Source of the DNA: Citrobacter sp. wls619
GTDB lineage: Bacteria; Pseudomonadota; Gammaproteobacteria; Enterobacterales; Enterobacteriaceae
NCBI RefSeq assembly: GCF_005281345.1
Contig: NZ_SZXJ01000044.1
Location: 194,343-258,342, forward strand
DNA: 64,000 bases
Reading direction: 5' to 3'
Below the pieces are notes generated by a model. The model was not told the DNA's origin and did no database searches. It saw nothing but the letters and a program-made list of their open reading frames with translations. Within the stretch, counting starts at the first letter, position 1; each line of letters starts with the position of its first letter. The position numbers and the translations under genes were made by a program. Below are positions 30,887 through 40,126 of this stretch, one piece after another.

Positions 30887-31581
30887 ATCCAGACTCCTGT
30901 TTCGACCACCATCAGTACGACCATGGCGTAGCGTGCCAGGCGCTGGACGGTGCTGTCTGGCGGCGCCCATAGCGTGGTACGTGTACGATGCAGGCGAAAC
31001 CCCCGCATATCCAACGCCGCACCGCGTACAACCAGATCGTTGAGCGCATTATGGGTAAGGGGCACAATCAATGCAGGCATAGCACGTAAACGTTGGTGCC
31101 AGCCCTCATCCAGCGGCACGCCGCGTGCACGCTGGGCTTCATGAATAATCGCTAACTGATGTTTTAGCTGTTCGACGACCAGTAATGGTCCTGCAAACAG
31201 GTAGGCCACACCAGGCGGTAGCCGAGAAGCAAACAGGGCGCGCATAAATCGTGAGACCGGAACGTACTGCATCCACAGTTGTGACGTGGATACGATGGCC
31301 AGGATCCGTAGCCAGAGCGTAATGGCATTTGCCCAACGCTCGGGTTCGCGCGGTTGCCCACCGATCCATTCGGTAAGCCATCCGCCATGTACCAGCCACA
31401 GCCCCAGGCCGAAGGGGATCACCAGCCAGACGACATACTTCGCCCGCGGTCGTGTCGCCTTCATACACAGCAAGCAGAGAAAGGTTGCTGTGCTGTACAG
31501 GCTAAGTAGTACTCCTGCTGGTAACAGGAGTGTGGTGCAGGCGGCGAGCGCCCACAGCGCTAATGACGTAAACGGGTGCAT
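30874..31581 (-). CDS. ECF transporter transmembrane component (EcfT/CbiQ family)
   Basis: 235-residue membrane protein with hydrophobic segments at about 5-40, 48-65, 85-105 and 215-233. The two short Arg-Gly coupling motifs of EcfT proteins lie in a cytoplasmic helical region: AQRARG (149-154) and LDMRG (190-194). These contact the ATPases. Its ATG abuts the stop of the S-component gene (zero spacing). There is no cobalt or nickel gene nearby, so the CbiQ family name does not imply cobalt transport. Confidence 0.85.
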   Translation of the reverse strand: MHPFTSLALWALAACTTLLLPAGVLLSLYSTATFLCLLCMKATRPRAKYVVWLVIPFGLGLWLVHGGWLTEWIGGQPREPERWANAITLWLRILAIVSTSQLWMQYVPVSRFMRALFASRLPPGVAYLFAGPLLVVEQLKHQLAIIHEAQRARGVPLDEGWHQRLRAMPALIVPLTHNALNDLVVRGAALDMRGFRLHRTRTTLWAPPDSTVQRLARYAMVVLMVVETGVWIWLR

Positions 31582-32160
31582 TTAGCGTACAGCAGACATC
31601 GTTGGGAAATGACGAGTTGTGCGCAGCGGAAGCTGACGCAGCAGTACCCAGACGATCACCGCCGTCAGAATTTTATCGACCAGATTCGCACCGAGAACCG
31701 TGATAGCAACAGATTCAACCAGGTTCTGGCCGACGGAATGCATCCAGGCGACAAATAAATCAGCACCGCTGCCAGTGACGCCACCAAACAATGTGGTGCG
31801 GATAGGCACGGCAACAAGCGTGACGGCCAGGGTGATGATCACACCGCTGACGACCACTTTAGGTAAGGTGCGAAACCAGCCTGCCCGCGCCAGCCAACCG
31901 GCAACCAGGCCGATAACCATCGCCACAGGAGCGAAGGCGGCTGCAATTGGATCGGTCAGCAGTCCCCACAGCAGGTTCGTGAGCAAGCCGGTCAACATCC
32001 CCACAACCGGGCCTAACAGTACCGCGCTAATTAAGGTGCCAATGGAGTCGAGAAAAATGGGCAATTTCAACATACTGATAAGCTGCCCCCCGACCATGTT
32101 GATAGCGATAGCAATGACAATCAGTACCAGAGACTGGCTGGAAAATTGGCGACGCGCCAT
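31582..32160 (-). CDS. ECF transporter substrate-binding (S) component, substrate unknown
   Basis: 192-residue integral membrane protein with about six hydrophobic segments, small and highly apolar, as S-components are. Features are IAIAINMVGGQLI in helix 1, LDSIGTLISAVLLGPVVGMLTGLLTNLLWGLLTDP and a basic C-terminus. GAGG lies before the ATG. I could not assign a vitamin or metal from the sequence. Its place directly ahead of EcfT and two ATPases supports the S-component call. Alternatives such as a stand-alone membrane protein are less likely. Confidence 0.75.
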   Translation of the reverse strand: MARRQFSSQSLVLIVIAIAINMVGGQLISMLKLPIFLDSIGTLISAVLLGPVVGMLTGLLTNLLWGLLTDPIAAAFAPVAMVIGLVAGWLARAGWFRTLPKVVVSGVIITLAVTLVAVPIRTTLFGGVTGSGADLFVAWMHSVGQNLVESVAITVLGANLVDKILTAVIVWVLLRQLPLRTTRHFPTMSAVR

Positions 32161-32184
32161 AGAAGACCTCTTTTAAGTGAAGCG

Positions 32185-32610
32185 TTAGCGGGATGAAATA
32201 ACCAGTTCGTCATAACCGGAAACGGCGCAGGGTTGACGACTAAATGCCAGACTTGTTAGCTCGCCAATGACCAGTTCCAGCGTGGTGCGCACGGTGCAGC
32301 CTGCCATCATGTGGCCCCCCAGCATGGCGCCTTGTGGATCGGACACCGCAAGATGGAGGTGTTCGCCAGTAAGTTCCAGCGTGCCGTTCAGGGAGATGAC
32401 TTCCCAGGTACCGGTGAGTAATGTGGTTTCTTCACGTCCGGCGTAGCGTAACGCGACGTTGGTCAGGCTTCCGGTACAACCTGCTATCCATGCCGCCTGC
32501 AACTGGTGTTGTTGGACAAAGGCATGTAGCTGAGAAAAAACTTCCTGACCGGGTAACAAACGCAGCGCATGAAAGCGAGCTTCAGATGATTGAGGATTGA
32601 ATGTAGCCAT
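32185..32610 (-). CDS. PPC/DUF296 domain protein
   Basis: 141-residue single-domain protein of the PPC (DUF296) family, which occurs in plants fused to AT-hooks and in bacteria as stand-alone trimers. Features are AAWIAGCTGSLTNVALRYAG, the histidine-rich turn GEHLHLAVSD and GGHMMAGCTV. Histidines 94 and 96 and that of GGHM could bind a metal or ligand. No AT-hook or other DNA-binding motif is present. First gene of the ECF operon, 24 bases before the S-component, so a role tied to the transported substrate is plausible but unproven. Confidence 0.8.
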   Translation of the reverse strand: MATFNPQSSEARFHALRLLPGQEVFSQLHAFVQQHQLQAAWIAGCTGSLTNVALRYAGREETTLLTGTWEVISLNGTLELTGEHLHLAVSDPQGAMLGGHMMAGCTVRTTLELVIGELTSLAFSRQPCAVSGYDELVISSR

Positions 32611-32644
32611 TATTGAGGGACTCCGAGACTCGGACGTAGCGCTG

Positions 32645-32686
32645 ATAATATAGACGCAGGTTAGGGAGCTTTCTGATATAAATCAG
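32645..32686 (-). promoter_or_regulatory. Putative class II FNR promoter of the DUF296-ECF operon
   Basis: The palindrome CTGAT-TTAT-ATCAG (32673-32686) has both TGAT/ATCA cores of the FNR box. Its centre is 29.5 bases upstream of the first base of TATTAT (32645-32650, five of six to TATAAT). This is the exact spacing expected for FNR at -41.5. There is no good -35 hexamer, as usual for such promoters. The predicted start is near 32638, giving a leader of about 28 bases. Confidence 0.6.
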
Positions 32687-32774
32687 GATTTGTGACACGG
32701 CAACGAAATAATCTTGCTACGCTTATTCGCAATTCTGGAATATGGAATAAATTTAGCCGTGAAGGGCTTTAAAA

Positions 32775-32863
32775 TGTGACGCAAGTCAGATAACTGTGTT
32801 CTGTTGCTGGACAATCATTCCTTTTATTCCTTGTTTCGCTTATTCTAGCTGAAGCGTTTCAGT
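32775..32863 (+). promoter_or_regulatory. CRP and Cra (FruR) sites upstream of epd
   Basis: TGTGA-CGCAAG-TCAGA (32775-32790) matches nine of ten CRP half-site bases. GCTGAAGCGTTTCAGT (32848-32863) is a near-perfect Cra operator palindrome. E. coli epd-pgk is reported to respond to CRP and Cra. The rest of 32611-32984 holds the divergent operon promoter and no gene. Confidence 0.75.
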
Positions 32864-32984
32864 CGATTAAATGTTCGACAATTAATCAATTAGTCGCAGT
32901 TTGCGACAGGTAAGGTTTCCCTGAGCGGTTTGCTGCATTACTCTGTCAGCCACATCGTTTCTGAGAAATCCTTGCAGGAGACCT

Positions 32985-34004
32985 ATGACCGTACGCGTAG
33001 CGATTAATGGTTTCGGTCGCATCGGACGTAACGTGGTTCGTGCTTTGTATGAATCCGGGCGTCGGGCGGAAATCACCGTGGTGGCAATCAACGAACTGGC
33101 GGATGCCGCAGGCATGGCGCATTTGTTGAAATATGACACCAGCCATGGGCGTTTTGCCTGGGATGTTCGTCAGGAACGTGACCAGCTCATCGTTGGCGAT
33201 GACGCGATTCGCATTCTGCATGAGCGAACCCTTGATGCGCTTCCGTGGCGTGAATTGGGCGTCGACGTTGTGCTGGACTGCACCGGTGTCTTCGGCAACC
33301 GCGAACACGGCGAGGCGCACATTGCCGCTGGTGCTAAAAAAGTGCTCTTTTCACATCCTGGCAGTCACGACATCGACGCAACCGTTGTGTTTGGCGTTAA
33401 CCAGGAGCAACTGCGCGCTGAGCACCGGATCGTCTCCAACGCCTCCTGCACCACGAATTGTATAATTCCCGTCATTAAATTGCTGGATGATGCTTACGGC
33501 ATCGAGTCTGGTACCGTCACGACGATCCACTCCGCGATGCACGATCAGCAGGTTATTGATGCCTATCATCCCGACCTGCGTCGCACGCGAGCGGCCAGCC
33601 AGTCGATCATCCCGGTTGATACCAAACTGGCGGCGGGTATCACACGAATTTTTCCGCAATTTAACGATCGTTTTGAAGCGATTGCGGTACGTGTACCGAC
33701 CATTAATGTGACGGCGATCGACTTAAGCGTGACGGTGAAAAAACCGGTAAAAGCCAGTGAAGTCAACCAGTTGCTGCAAAAAGCAGCACAAGGTGCATTT
33801 CATGGTATAGTTGACTATACGGAATTACCGTTGGTCTCTGTAGATTTTAACCACGACCCGCACAGCGCCATCGTTGATGGTACGCAAACGCGCGTGAGTG
33901 GCGCTCACCTGATCAAGACCCTGGTCTGGTGCGATAATGAATGGGGCTTTGCTAACCGTATGCTCGACACAACGTTAGCGATGGCTGCTATTGGTTTCAG
34001 GTAA
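32985..34004 (+). CDS. epd: D-erythrose-4-phosphate dehydrogenase
   Basis: Oxidises erythrose 4-phosphate to 4-phosphoerythronate, the first step of de novo pyridoxal phosphate synthesis. The 339-residue paralogue of glyceraldehyde-3-phosphate dehydrogenase has the NAD site [17 protein letters not shown] and the catalytic cysteine in SNASCTTNC (about residue 155). The ATG has AGGAG upstream. pgk follows after 48 bases and fbaA after a terminator, the standard epd-pgk-fbaA order. Confidence 0.97.
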   Translation: MTVRVAINGFGRIGRNVVRALYESGRRAEITVVAINELADAAGMAHLLKYDTSHGRFAWDVRQERDQLIVGDDAIRILHERTLDALPWRELGVDVVLDCTGVFGNREHGEAHIAAGAKKVLFSHPGSHDIDATVVFGVNQEQLRAEHRIVSNASCTTNCIIPVIKLLDDAYGIESGTVTTIHSAMHDQQVIDAYHPDLRRTRAASQSIIPVDTKLAAGITRIFPQFNDRFEAIAVRVPTINVTAIDLSVTVKKPVKASEVNQLLQKAAQGAFHGIVDYTELPLVSVDFNHDPHSAIVDGTQTRVSGAHLIKTLVWCDNEWGFANRMLDTTLAMAAIGFR

Positions 34005-34052
34005 GGCGCGTGAGCGCTTGCAAAACTTTAAGAATCAACGAGAGGATTCACC

Positions 34053-35216
34053 ATGTCTGTAATTAAGATGACCGATCTGGATCTTGCTGGTAAACGTGTT
34101 TTTATCCGTGCGGATCTGAACGTACCAGTTAAAGAAGGGAAAGTAACCAGCGATGCGCGTATCCGTGCTTCCCTGCCAACCATCGAACTGGCCCTGAAAC
34201 AGGGTGCTAAAGTGATGGTAACTTCCCACCTGGGTCGTCCTACCGAAGGCGAGTACAACGAAGAATTCTCTCTGCTGCCGGTTGTTAACTACCTGAAAGA
34301 CAAACTGTCTGCTCCGGTTCGCCTGGTAAAAGATTACCTGGACGGCGTTGAAGTCGCTGCCGGTGAACTGGTTGTTCTGGAAAACGTTCGCTTCAACAAA
34401 GGCGAGAAGAAAGACGACGAAGCGCTGTCCAAAAAATATGCCGCACTGTGCGACGTATTCGTCATGGACGCATTCGGTACTGCACACCGCGCACAGGCTT
34501 CCACTCACGGTATCGGTAAATTCGCTGATGTAGCGTGTGCGGGTCCGCTGCTGGCTGAAGAGCTGGATGCACTGGGTAAAGCGCTGAAAGAACCAGCTCG
34601 CCCAATGGTCGCTATCGTTGGTGGTTCTAAAGTTTCTACCAAACTGACTGTTCTGGACTCCCTGTCTAAGATCGCTGACCAGCTGATCGTTGGCGGTGGT
34701 ATTGCGAATACCTTTGTTGCCGCTCAAGGCCACAACGTCGGTAAATCCCTGTACGAAGCTGACCTGGTTGACGAAGCTAAGCGTCTGCTGACCACTTGCG
34801 ACATCCCGGTCCCGACCGACGTCCGCGTAGCGACTGAATTCTCTGAAACTGCACCGGCTACGCTGAAATCCGTTAGCGATGTGAAAGAAGACGAGCAGAT
34901 TCTGGATATCGGCGACGCTTCTGCACAGCAGCTGGCTGACATCCTGAAGAATGCGAAAACCATTCTGTGGAACGGCCCGGTTGGCGTGTTCGAATTCCCG
35001 AACTTCCGCAAAGGTACTGAAATCGTAGCTAACGCCATTGCAGACAGCGAAGCGTTCTCTATCGCAGGCGGCGGTGACACCCTGGCAGCAATCGACCTGT
35101 TCGGTATTGCTGACAAAATCTCCTACATCTCTACTGGCGGCGGCGCATTCCTCGAATTCGTGGAAGGCAAAGTCCTGCCAGCAGTAGCGATGCTCGAAGA
35201 GCGCGCTAAGAAGTAA
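34053..35216 (+). CDS. pgk: Phosphoglycerate kinase
   Basis: Glycolytic enzyme that interconverts 1,3-bisphosphoglycerate plus ADP and 3-phosphoglycerate plus ATP. The 387-residue product equals the E. coli length. It shows [12 protein letters not shown], the basic patch [11 protein letters not shown], and the C-terminal nucleotide-binding [10 protein letters not shown] and [14 protein letters not shown]. Strongly biased codon use suggests very high expression. Transcribed with epd and probably from its own promoter inside epd. Confidence 0.98.
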   Translation: MSVIKMTDLDLAGKRVFIRADLNVPVKEGKVTSDARIRASLPTIELALKQGAKVMVTSHLGRPTEGEYNEEFSLLPVVNYLKDKLSAPVRLVKDYLDGVEVAAGELVVLENVRFNKGEKKDDEALSKKYAALCDVFVMDAFGTAHRAQASTHGIGKFADVACAGPLLAEELDALGKALKEPARPMVAIVGGSKVSTKLTVLDSLSKIADQLIVGGGIANTFVAAQGHNVGKSLYEADLVDEAKRLLTTCDIPVPTDVRVATEFSETAPATLKSVSDVKEDEQILDIGDASAQQLADILKNAKTILWNGPVGVFEFPNFRKGTEIVANAIADSEAFSIAGGGDTLAAIDLFGIADKISYISTGGGAFLEFVEGKVLPAVAMLEERAKK

Positions 35217-35223
35217 TTCAGTT

Positions 35224-35248
35224 CAGGCGGGGTGACCCGCCTGTTTTT
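35224..35248 (+). terminator. Terminator between pgk and fbaA
   Basis: CAGGCGGG-GTGA-CCCGCCTG stem followed by TTTTT. Read-through or a separate promoter would be needed for fbaA. Confidence 0.85.
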
Positions 35249-35313
35249 CAGCGCGCTTAAACGCTCGCGAACCTTCTTCAACGGTCGAAGATACAGATAC
35301 AGGACTACGTAAC

Positions 35314-36393
35314 ATGTCTAAAATTTTTGATTTCGTAAAACCGGGCGTCATCACTGGCGACGACGTTCAGAAAGTTTTCCAGGTAGCTAAAGAAAACAAC
35401 TTTGCTCTGCCAGCTGTTAACTGCGTTGGTACCGACTCCATCAACGCCGTTCTGGAAACCGCTGCAAAAGTTAAAGCGCCGGTAATCGTTCAGTTCTCCA
35501 ACGGTGGTGCTTCTTTCATCGCGGGTAAAGGCGTGAAGTCCGACGTTCCTCAGGGCGCTGCAATCCTGGGTGCTATCTCTGGCGCACATCACGTTCACCA
35601 GATGGCTGAACACTACGGTGTTCCGGTTATCCTGCACACTGACCACTGCGCGAAGAAACTGCTGCCGTGGATCGACGGTCTGCTGGACGCGGGTGAAAAA
35701 CACTTTGCAGCAACGGGCAAACCGCTGTTCTCTTCTCACATGATCGACCTGTCTGAAGAGTCTCTGGAAGAGAACATTGAAATCTGCTCCAAATATCTGG
35801 CGCGTATGTCCAAAATGGGCATGACTCTGGAAATCGAACTGGGTTGCACCGGTGGTGAAGAAGACGGCGTGGACAACAGCCACATGGACGCTTCTGCCCT
35901 GTACACCCAACCAGAAGACGTTGATTACGCGTTCACTGAGCTGAGCAAAATCAGCCCGCGTTTCACCATCGCTGCTTCCTTCGGCAACGTACACGGCGTG
36001 TACAAGCCAGGCAACGTGGTTCTGACCCCGACCATCCTGCGTGATTCTCAGGACTATGTTTCTAAGAAACATAACCTGCCGCACAACAGCCTGAACTTCG
36101 TCTTCCACGGCGGTTCCGGTTCTACTGCTCAGGAAATCAAAGACTCCGTAAGCTACGGTGTAGTGAAAATGAACATCGATACCGATACCCAATGGGCTAC
36201 CTGGGAAGGCGTTCTGAACTACTACAAAGCCAATGAAGCTTACCTGCAGGGTCAGCTGGGCAACCCGAAAGGCGAAGATCAGCCGAACAAGAAATACTAC
36301 GATCCGCGCGTATGGCTGCGTGCTGGTCAGGCAACCATGATCACCCGTCTGGAACAGGCTTTCAAAGAACTGAACGCGGTTGACGTTCTGTAA
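35314..36393 (+). CDS. fbaA: Class II fructose-bisphosphate aldolase
   Basis: Zinc-dependent aldolase that splits fructose 1,6-bisphosphate into dihydroxyacetone phosphate and glyceraldehyde 3-phosphate. The 359-residue product has the catalytic Asp and zinc His in LHTDHCAKKLLPW, further ligands in LEIELGCTGGEEDG, GNVHGVYKPGNV and FHGGSGSTAQEI, and the phosphate-binding NIDTDTQWA. It is preceded by AGGA and ends in a strong terminator. Confidence 0.98.
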   Translation: MSKIFDFVKPGVITGDDVQKVFQVAKENNFALPAVNCVGTDSINAVLETAAKVKAPVIVQFSNGGASFIAGKGVKSDVPQGAAILGAISGAHHVHQMAEHYGVPVILHTDHCAKKLLPWIDGLLDAGEKHFAATGKPLFSSHMIDLSEESLEENIEICSKYLARMSKMGMTLEIELGCTGGEEDGVDNSHMDASALYTQPEDVDYAFTELSKISPRFTIAASFGNVHGVYKPGNVVLTPTILRDSQDYVSKKHNLPHNSLNFVFHGGSGSTAQEIKDSVSYGVVKMNIDTDTQWATWEGVLNYYKANEAYLQGQLGNPKGEDQPNKKYYDPRVWLRAGQATMITRLEQAFKELNAVDVL

Positions 36394-36416
36394 TTTACGT
36401 CGTTCTACGTGACATG

Positions 36417-36441
36417 AGGCCCGCAAATGCGGGCCTTTTTT
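36417..36441 (+). terminator. Terminator of fbaA
   Basis: AGGCCCGCA-AA-TGCGGGCCT stem followed by TTTTT. Confidence 0.92.
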
Positions 36442-36584
36442 ATTGCCATGACAATGTGCTGCTGACAGAGAATTCTGTGATCTGTTTGGCAAAATTCGGA
36501 TTTATTGTTTACCCTTGTCAGGTTGCCCGCCCCGGTGGGGTGGCTTTATTTCTCCCGTTTGGGTAAGCAAAAAAGGAATAGTAA

Positions 36585-37445
<861 letters not shown>

Positions 37446-37448
37446 TCA

Positions 37449-37525
37449 CGTGCCCGGTGGCGTTACCGCTTACCGGGCCTACAAAACCTCCAGGCCGGAA
37501 AAAGCGTCAGCCGCCATCCGGCATT
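37449..37525. repeat. BIME between mscS and argO
   Basis: GTGCCCGGTGGCGTTACCGCTTACCGGGCCTAC followed by CAGGCCGGAAAAAGCGTCAGCCGCCATCCGGCA: two diverged REP units. Confidence 0.75.
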
Positions 37526-37635
37526 TTCCCTCCAGCTATTAATTCCTCTTATCCCTGATTAATATTATCAATTTCCGCTAATGATTTTCCCGCGCTATAG
37601 TCTGCGCTTAAGAGAAATAGCTCGGGATAAATAAC

Positions 37636-38271
37636 GTGATATCTTATTATTTTCAAGGTCTTGCGCTTGGCGCGGCCATGATCCTTCCACTTGGACCGCA
37701 GAACGCTTTTGTGATGAATCAGGGTATTCGTCGCCAGTATCACATCATGATTGCCTTACTTTGCGCCATCAGCGACTTAGTGCTGATCTGTGCCGGTATC
37801 TTTGGGGGGAGTGCCTTGTTGATGCAGTCGCCGTGGTTGATGGCGCTGGTGACCTGGGGCGGGGTGGCGTTTTTACTCTGGTATGGCTTTGGTGCATTAA
37901 AAACGGCGCTGAGCAGCAACCTGGAGCTGGCCAGTGCCGAGGTACTGAAGCAGGGCCGCTGGAAAATCATCGCCACCATGCTGGCGGTGACCTGGCTAAA
38001 CCCACATGTCTATTTGGATACTTTTGTGGTGCTGGGCAGCCTCGGCGGCCAACTGGATGTGGAACCTAAGCGCTGGTTTGCACTGGGAACCGTCAGCGCA
38101 TCGTTCCTGTGGTTCTTTGGTCTGGCACTACTGGCGGCCTGGCTGGCCCCGCGTCTGCGTACTGCTAAAGCCCAGCGCATTATCAATACGCTGGTGGGAT
38201 TAGTGATGTGGTTTATCGCTTTTCAGCTGGCAAAAGAAGGTGTTGCGCACGTTCATGCGCTGTTCAACTAA
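37636..38271 (+). CDS. argO: Arginine exporter ArgO
   Basis: 211-residue inner-membrane LysE/ArgO family exporter of arginine (and canavanine), with five to six hydrophobic helices. The N-terminal LysE motif is [23 protein letters not shown]. Start codon is GTG, as the family alignment requires (ISYYFQG). TATAGT at 37596-37601 is a likely -10. In E. coli argO is activated by ArgP, encoded here at 45777-46670. The ATTA-rich stretch at 37560-37590 is where ArgP would be expected to bind. Confidence 0.95.
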   Translation: MISYYFQGLALGAAMILPLGPQNAFVMNQGIRRQYHIMIALLCAISDLVLICAGIFGGSALLMQSPWLMALVTWGGVAFLLWYGFGALKTALSSNLELASAEVLKQGRWKIIATMLAVTWLNPHVYLDTFVVLGSLGGQLDVEPKRWFALGTVSASFLWFFGLALLAAWLAPRLRTAKAQRIINTLVGLVMWFIAFQLAKEGVAHVHALFN

Positions 38272-38361
38272 GTGTTGTCTGATGGACAATGCGGCGAGAT
38301 CGGCTAAGCTTGCCTGCATGCGCCCTGAGTTTAGGGGTATATGTAACATGGAGGAACGACA

Positions 38362-39108
38362 GTGAAGTTCAAAGTCATCGCCCTGGCGGCATTAGTCGGA
38401 TTCAGCGCACTATCGGTACAGGCAAACGAATTGCCCAATGGACCACACATCGTGACTTCCGGAACGGCAAGCGTCGATGCGACACCTGATATTGCCACTC
38501 TGGCAATTGAAGTGAACGTAGCGGCGAAGGATGCAGCATCTGCGAAAAAGCAAGCCGATGAGCGTGTGGCGCAGTATCTTTCCTTCCTTGAGCAAAACCA
38601 GATAGCGAAGAAGGATATTAGCTCCGCCAATCTGCGTACGCAGCCGGACTACGACTACCAGAATGGTAAAAGCGTACTGAAAGGCTATCGTGCGGTACGT
38701 ACTGTTGAGGTTACGTTGCGTCAGCTGGATAAGCTGAACGCCCTGCTGGATGGCGCGCTGAAAGCGGGTCTGAATGAGATCCGCTCGGTATCGCTGGGTG
38801 TGGCTCAGCCAGATGCCTACAAAGACAAGGCACGTAAAGCCGCAATTGATGATGCCATTCATCAGGCAGAGCAGCTGGCTGCGGGCTTCAATAGCAAACT
38901 TGGCCCGGTGTACAGTGTGCGCTACCACGTTTCCAATTATCAGCCGAGCCCAATGGTACGGATGATGAAGGCAGACGCGGCACCTGCTGCATCGGCTCAG
39001 GAAACCTACGAACAGCCGGTCATTCAGTTTGACGATCAGGTTGATGTGGTCTTCCAGATCGAACCCGCGGCGGGTCAGCCAGCAGCAGCGCCTGCCAAAA
39101 CGCAGTAA
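38362..39108 (+). CDS. yggE: YggE, SIMPL-domain periplasmic protein
   Basis: 248-residue protein with a signal peptide ending SVQA|NELP, followed by a SIMPL domain (DUF541) containing VTSGTASVDATPDIATLAIEV and SVSLGVAQPDAYKDKARKAAIDDA. E. coli YggE is linked to oxidative stress defence, and its molecular role is unclear. GTG start at 38362 with GGAGG upstream. An Ala/Pro-rich tail (PAAGQPAAAPAK) is slightly longer than in E. coli (246). Ends in a clear terminator. Confidence 0.92.
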   Translation: MKFKVIALAALVGFSALSVQANELPNGPHIVTSGTASVDATPDIATLAIEVNVAAKDAASAKKQADERVAQYLSFLEQNQIAKKDISSANLRTQPDYDYQNGKSVLKGYRAVRTVEVTLRQLDKLNALLDGALKAGLNEIRSVSLGVAQPDAYKDKARKAAIDDAIHQAEQLAAGFNSKLGPVYSVRYHVSNYQPSPMVRMMKADAAPAASAQETYEQPVIQFDDQVDVVFQIEPAAGQPAAAPAKTQ

Positions 39109-39116
39109 TCTTTTCA

Positions 39117-39142
39117 GACCCGGCTTATCCGCCGGGTTTTTT
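39117..39142 (+). terminator. Terminator of yggE
   Basis: ACCCGGC-TTATCC-GCCGGGT stem followed by TTTTT. Confidence 0.88.
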
Positions 39143-39229
39143 CTGTGAACAACTGTAAAAATGCGACCGCATCGCGAGTCTTTTTTTTGTCTTGATGAGG
39201 ATATGCCGTAGTGATTTTATGAGGTGGCT

Positions 39230-40126
39230 ATGGATATTTTTATCTCGAAAAAGATGCGTAATTTTATTCTGCTGGCGCAAACGAATAACATCGCCAGAGC
39301 GGCAGAAAAAATACACATGACAGCATCACCGTTTGGCAAAAGCATTGCTGCACTGGAAGATCAAATCGGCTATACGCTGTTTACCCGTAAAGATAACAAC
39401 ATCAGTCTGAATAAAGCCGGTCAGGAGCTGTATCAGAAATTATTTCCCGTCTATCAGCGGCTATCTGCTATTGATAACGAAATCCATAATGCCTCTCGTC
39501 GCTCGCGGGAAATCGTCATTGGCATCGACAACACCTACCCAACCATTATTTTTGACCAGTTGATTAGCCTTGGCGATAAGTACGATGGTATCAGCGCCCA
39601 GGCCGTCGAGTTCAGTGAAAACGGGGTGATTGATAATCTGTTCGACCGACAGCTCGATTTTATTATCTCGCCGCAGCATGTGTCTCCCCGGGTGCAGGAG
39701 CTGGATAATCTGGCAGTAAGTGAATTACCGCCGTTACGCCTGGGGTTTTTGGTATCCCGGCGTTACGAAGAAAAACAACCACAGGATTTGCTGCGTGAGC
39801 TGCCCTGGTTGCAGATGCGCTTCCAGAATCGCGCCAACTTTGAGGCGATGCTGGATGCTTACATGCGTCCCTGTGGGATCAACCCGACGATTATCTATCG
39901 CCCGTACAGCTTTATGGCCAAGATTAGCGCCGTGGAGCGGGGGCAGTTTCTGACGGTCATCCCGCATTTTGCCTGGCGACTGGTGAATCCTTCAACGTTG
40001 AAATATTTCGATGCCCCCGGCAGTCCAATGTACATGCAGGAGTTTCTCTATTCGCTGAAAAATCATCGCTATACCGCCACCATGCTACAGCATATTGCTG
40101 AGGATCGTGACGGTACGGCAACTTAA
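39230..40126 (+). CDS. ygfI: LysR-family regulator YgfI
   Basis: 298-residue LysR-type protein with an N-terminal winged helix-turn-helix (IARAAEKIHMTASPFGKSIAALEDQIGYTLFTR, residues about 20-52) and a C-terminal ligand-binding domain. Matches E. coli YgfI in length and sequence. I start at MDIFISKK. A GTG two codons upstream is also possible. Its stop overlaps the scpC stop region by four bases, tail to tail. Being next to the scp operon suggests control of it, but this is unproven. Confidence 0.9.
   Translation: MDIFISKKMRNFILLAQTNNIARAAEKIHMTASPFGKSIAALEDQIGYTLFTRKDNNISLNKAGQELYQKLFPVYQRLSAIDNEIHNASRRSREIVIGIDNTYPTIIFDQLISLGDKYDGISAQAVEFSENGVIDNLFDRQLDFIISPQHVSPRVQELDNLAVSELPPLRLGFLVSRRYEEKQPQDLLRELPWLQMRFQNRANFEAMLDAYMRPCGINPTIIYRPYSFMAKISAVERGQFLTVIPHFAWRLVNPSTLKYFDAPGSPMYMQEFLYSLKNHRYTATMLQHIAEDRDGTAT

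Noticed and set aside
29556-32160. Cobalt/nickel importer (CbiMNQO) assignment for the ECF genes
   Set aside because: The T and A subunits belong to the CbiQ/CbiO superfamily, but the S-component does not look like CbiM/NikM and no CbiN is present, so a metal substrate should not be assumed.
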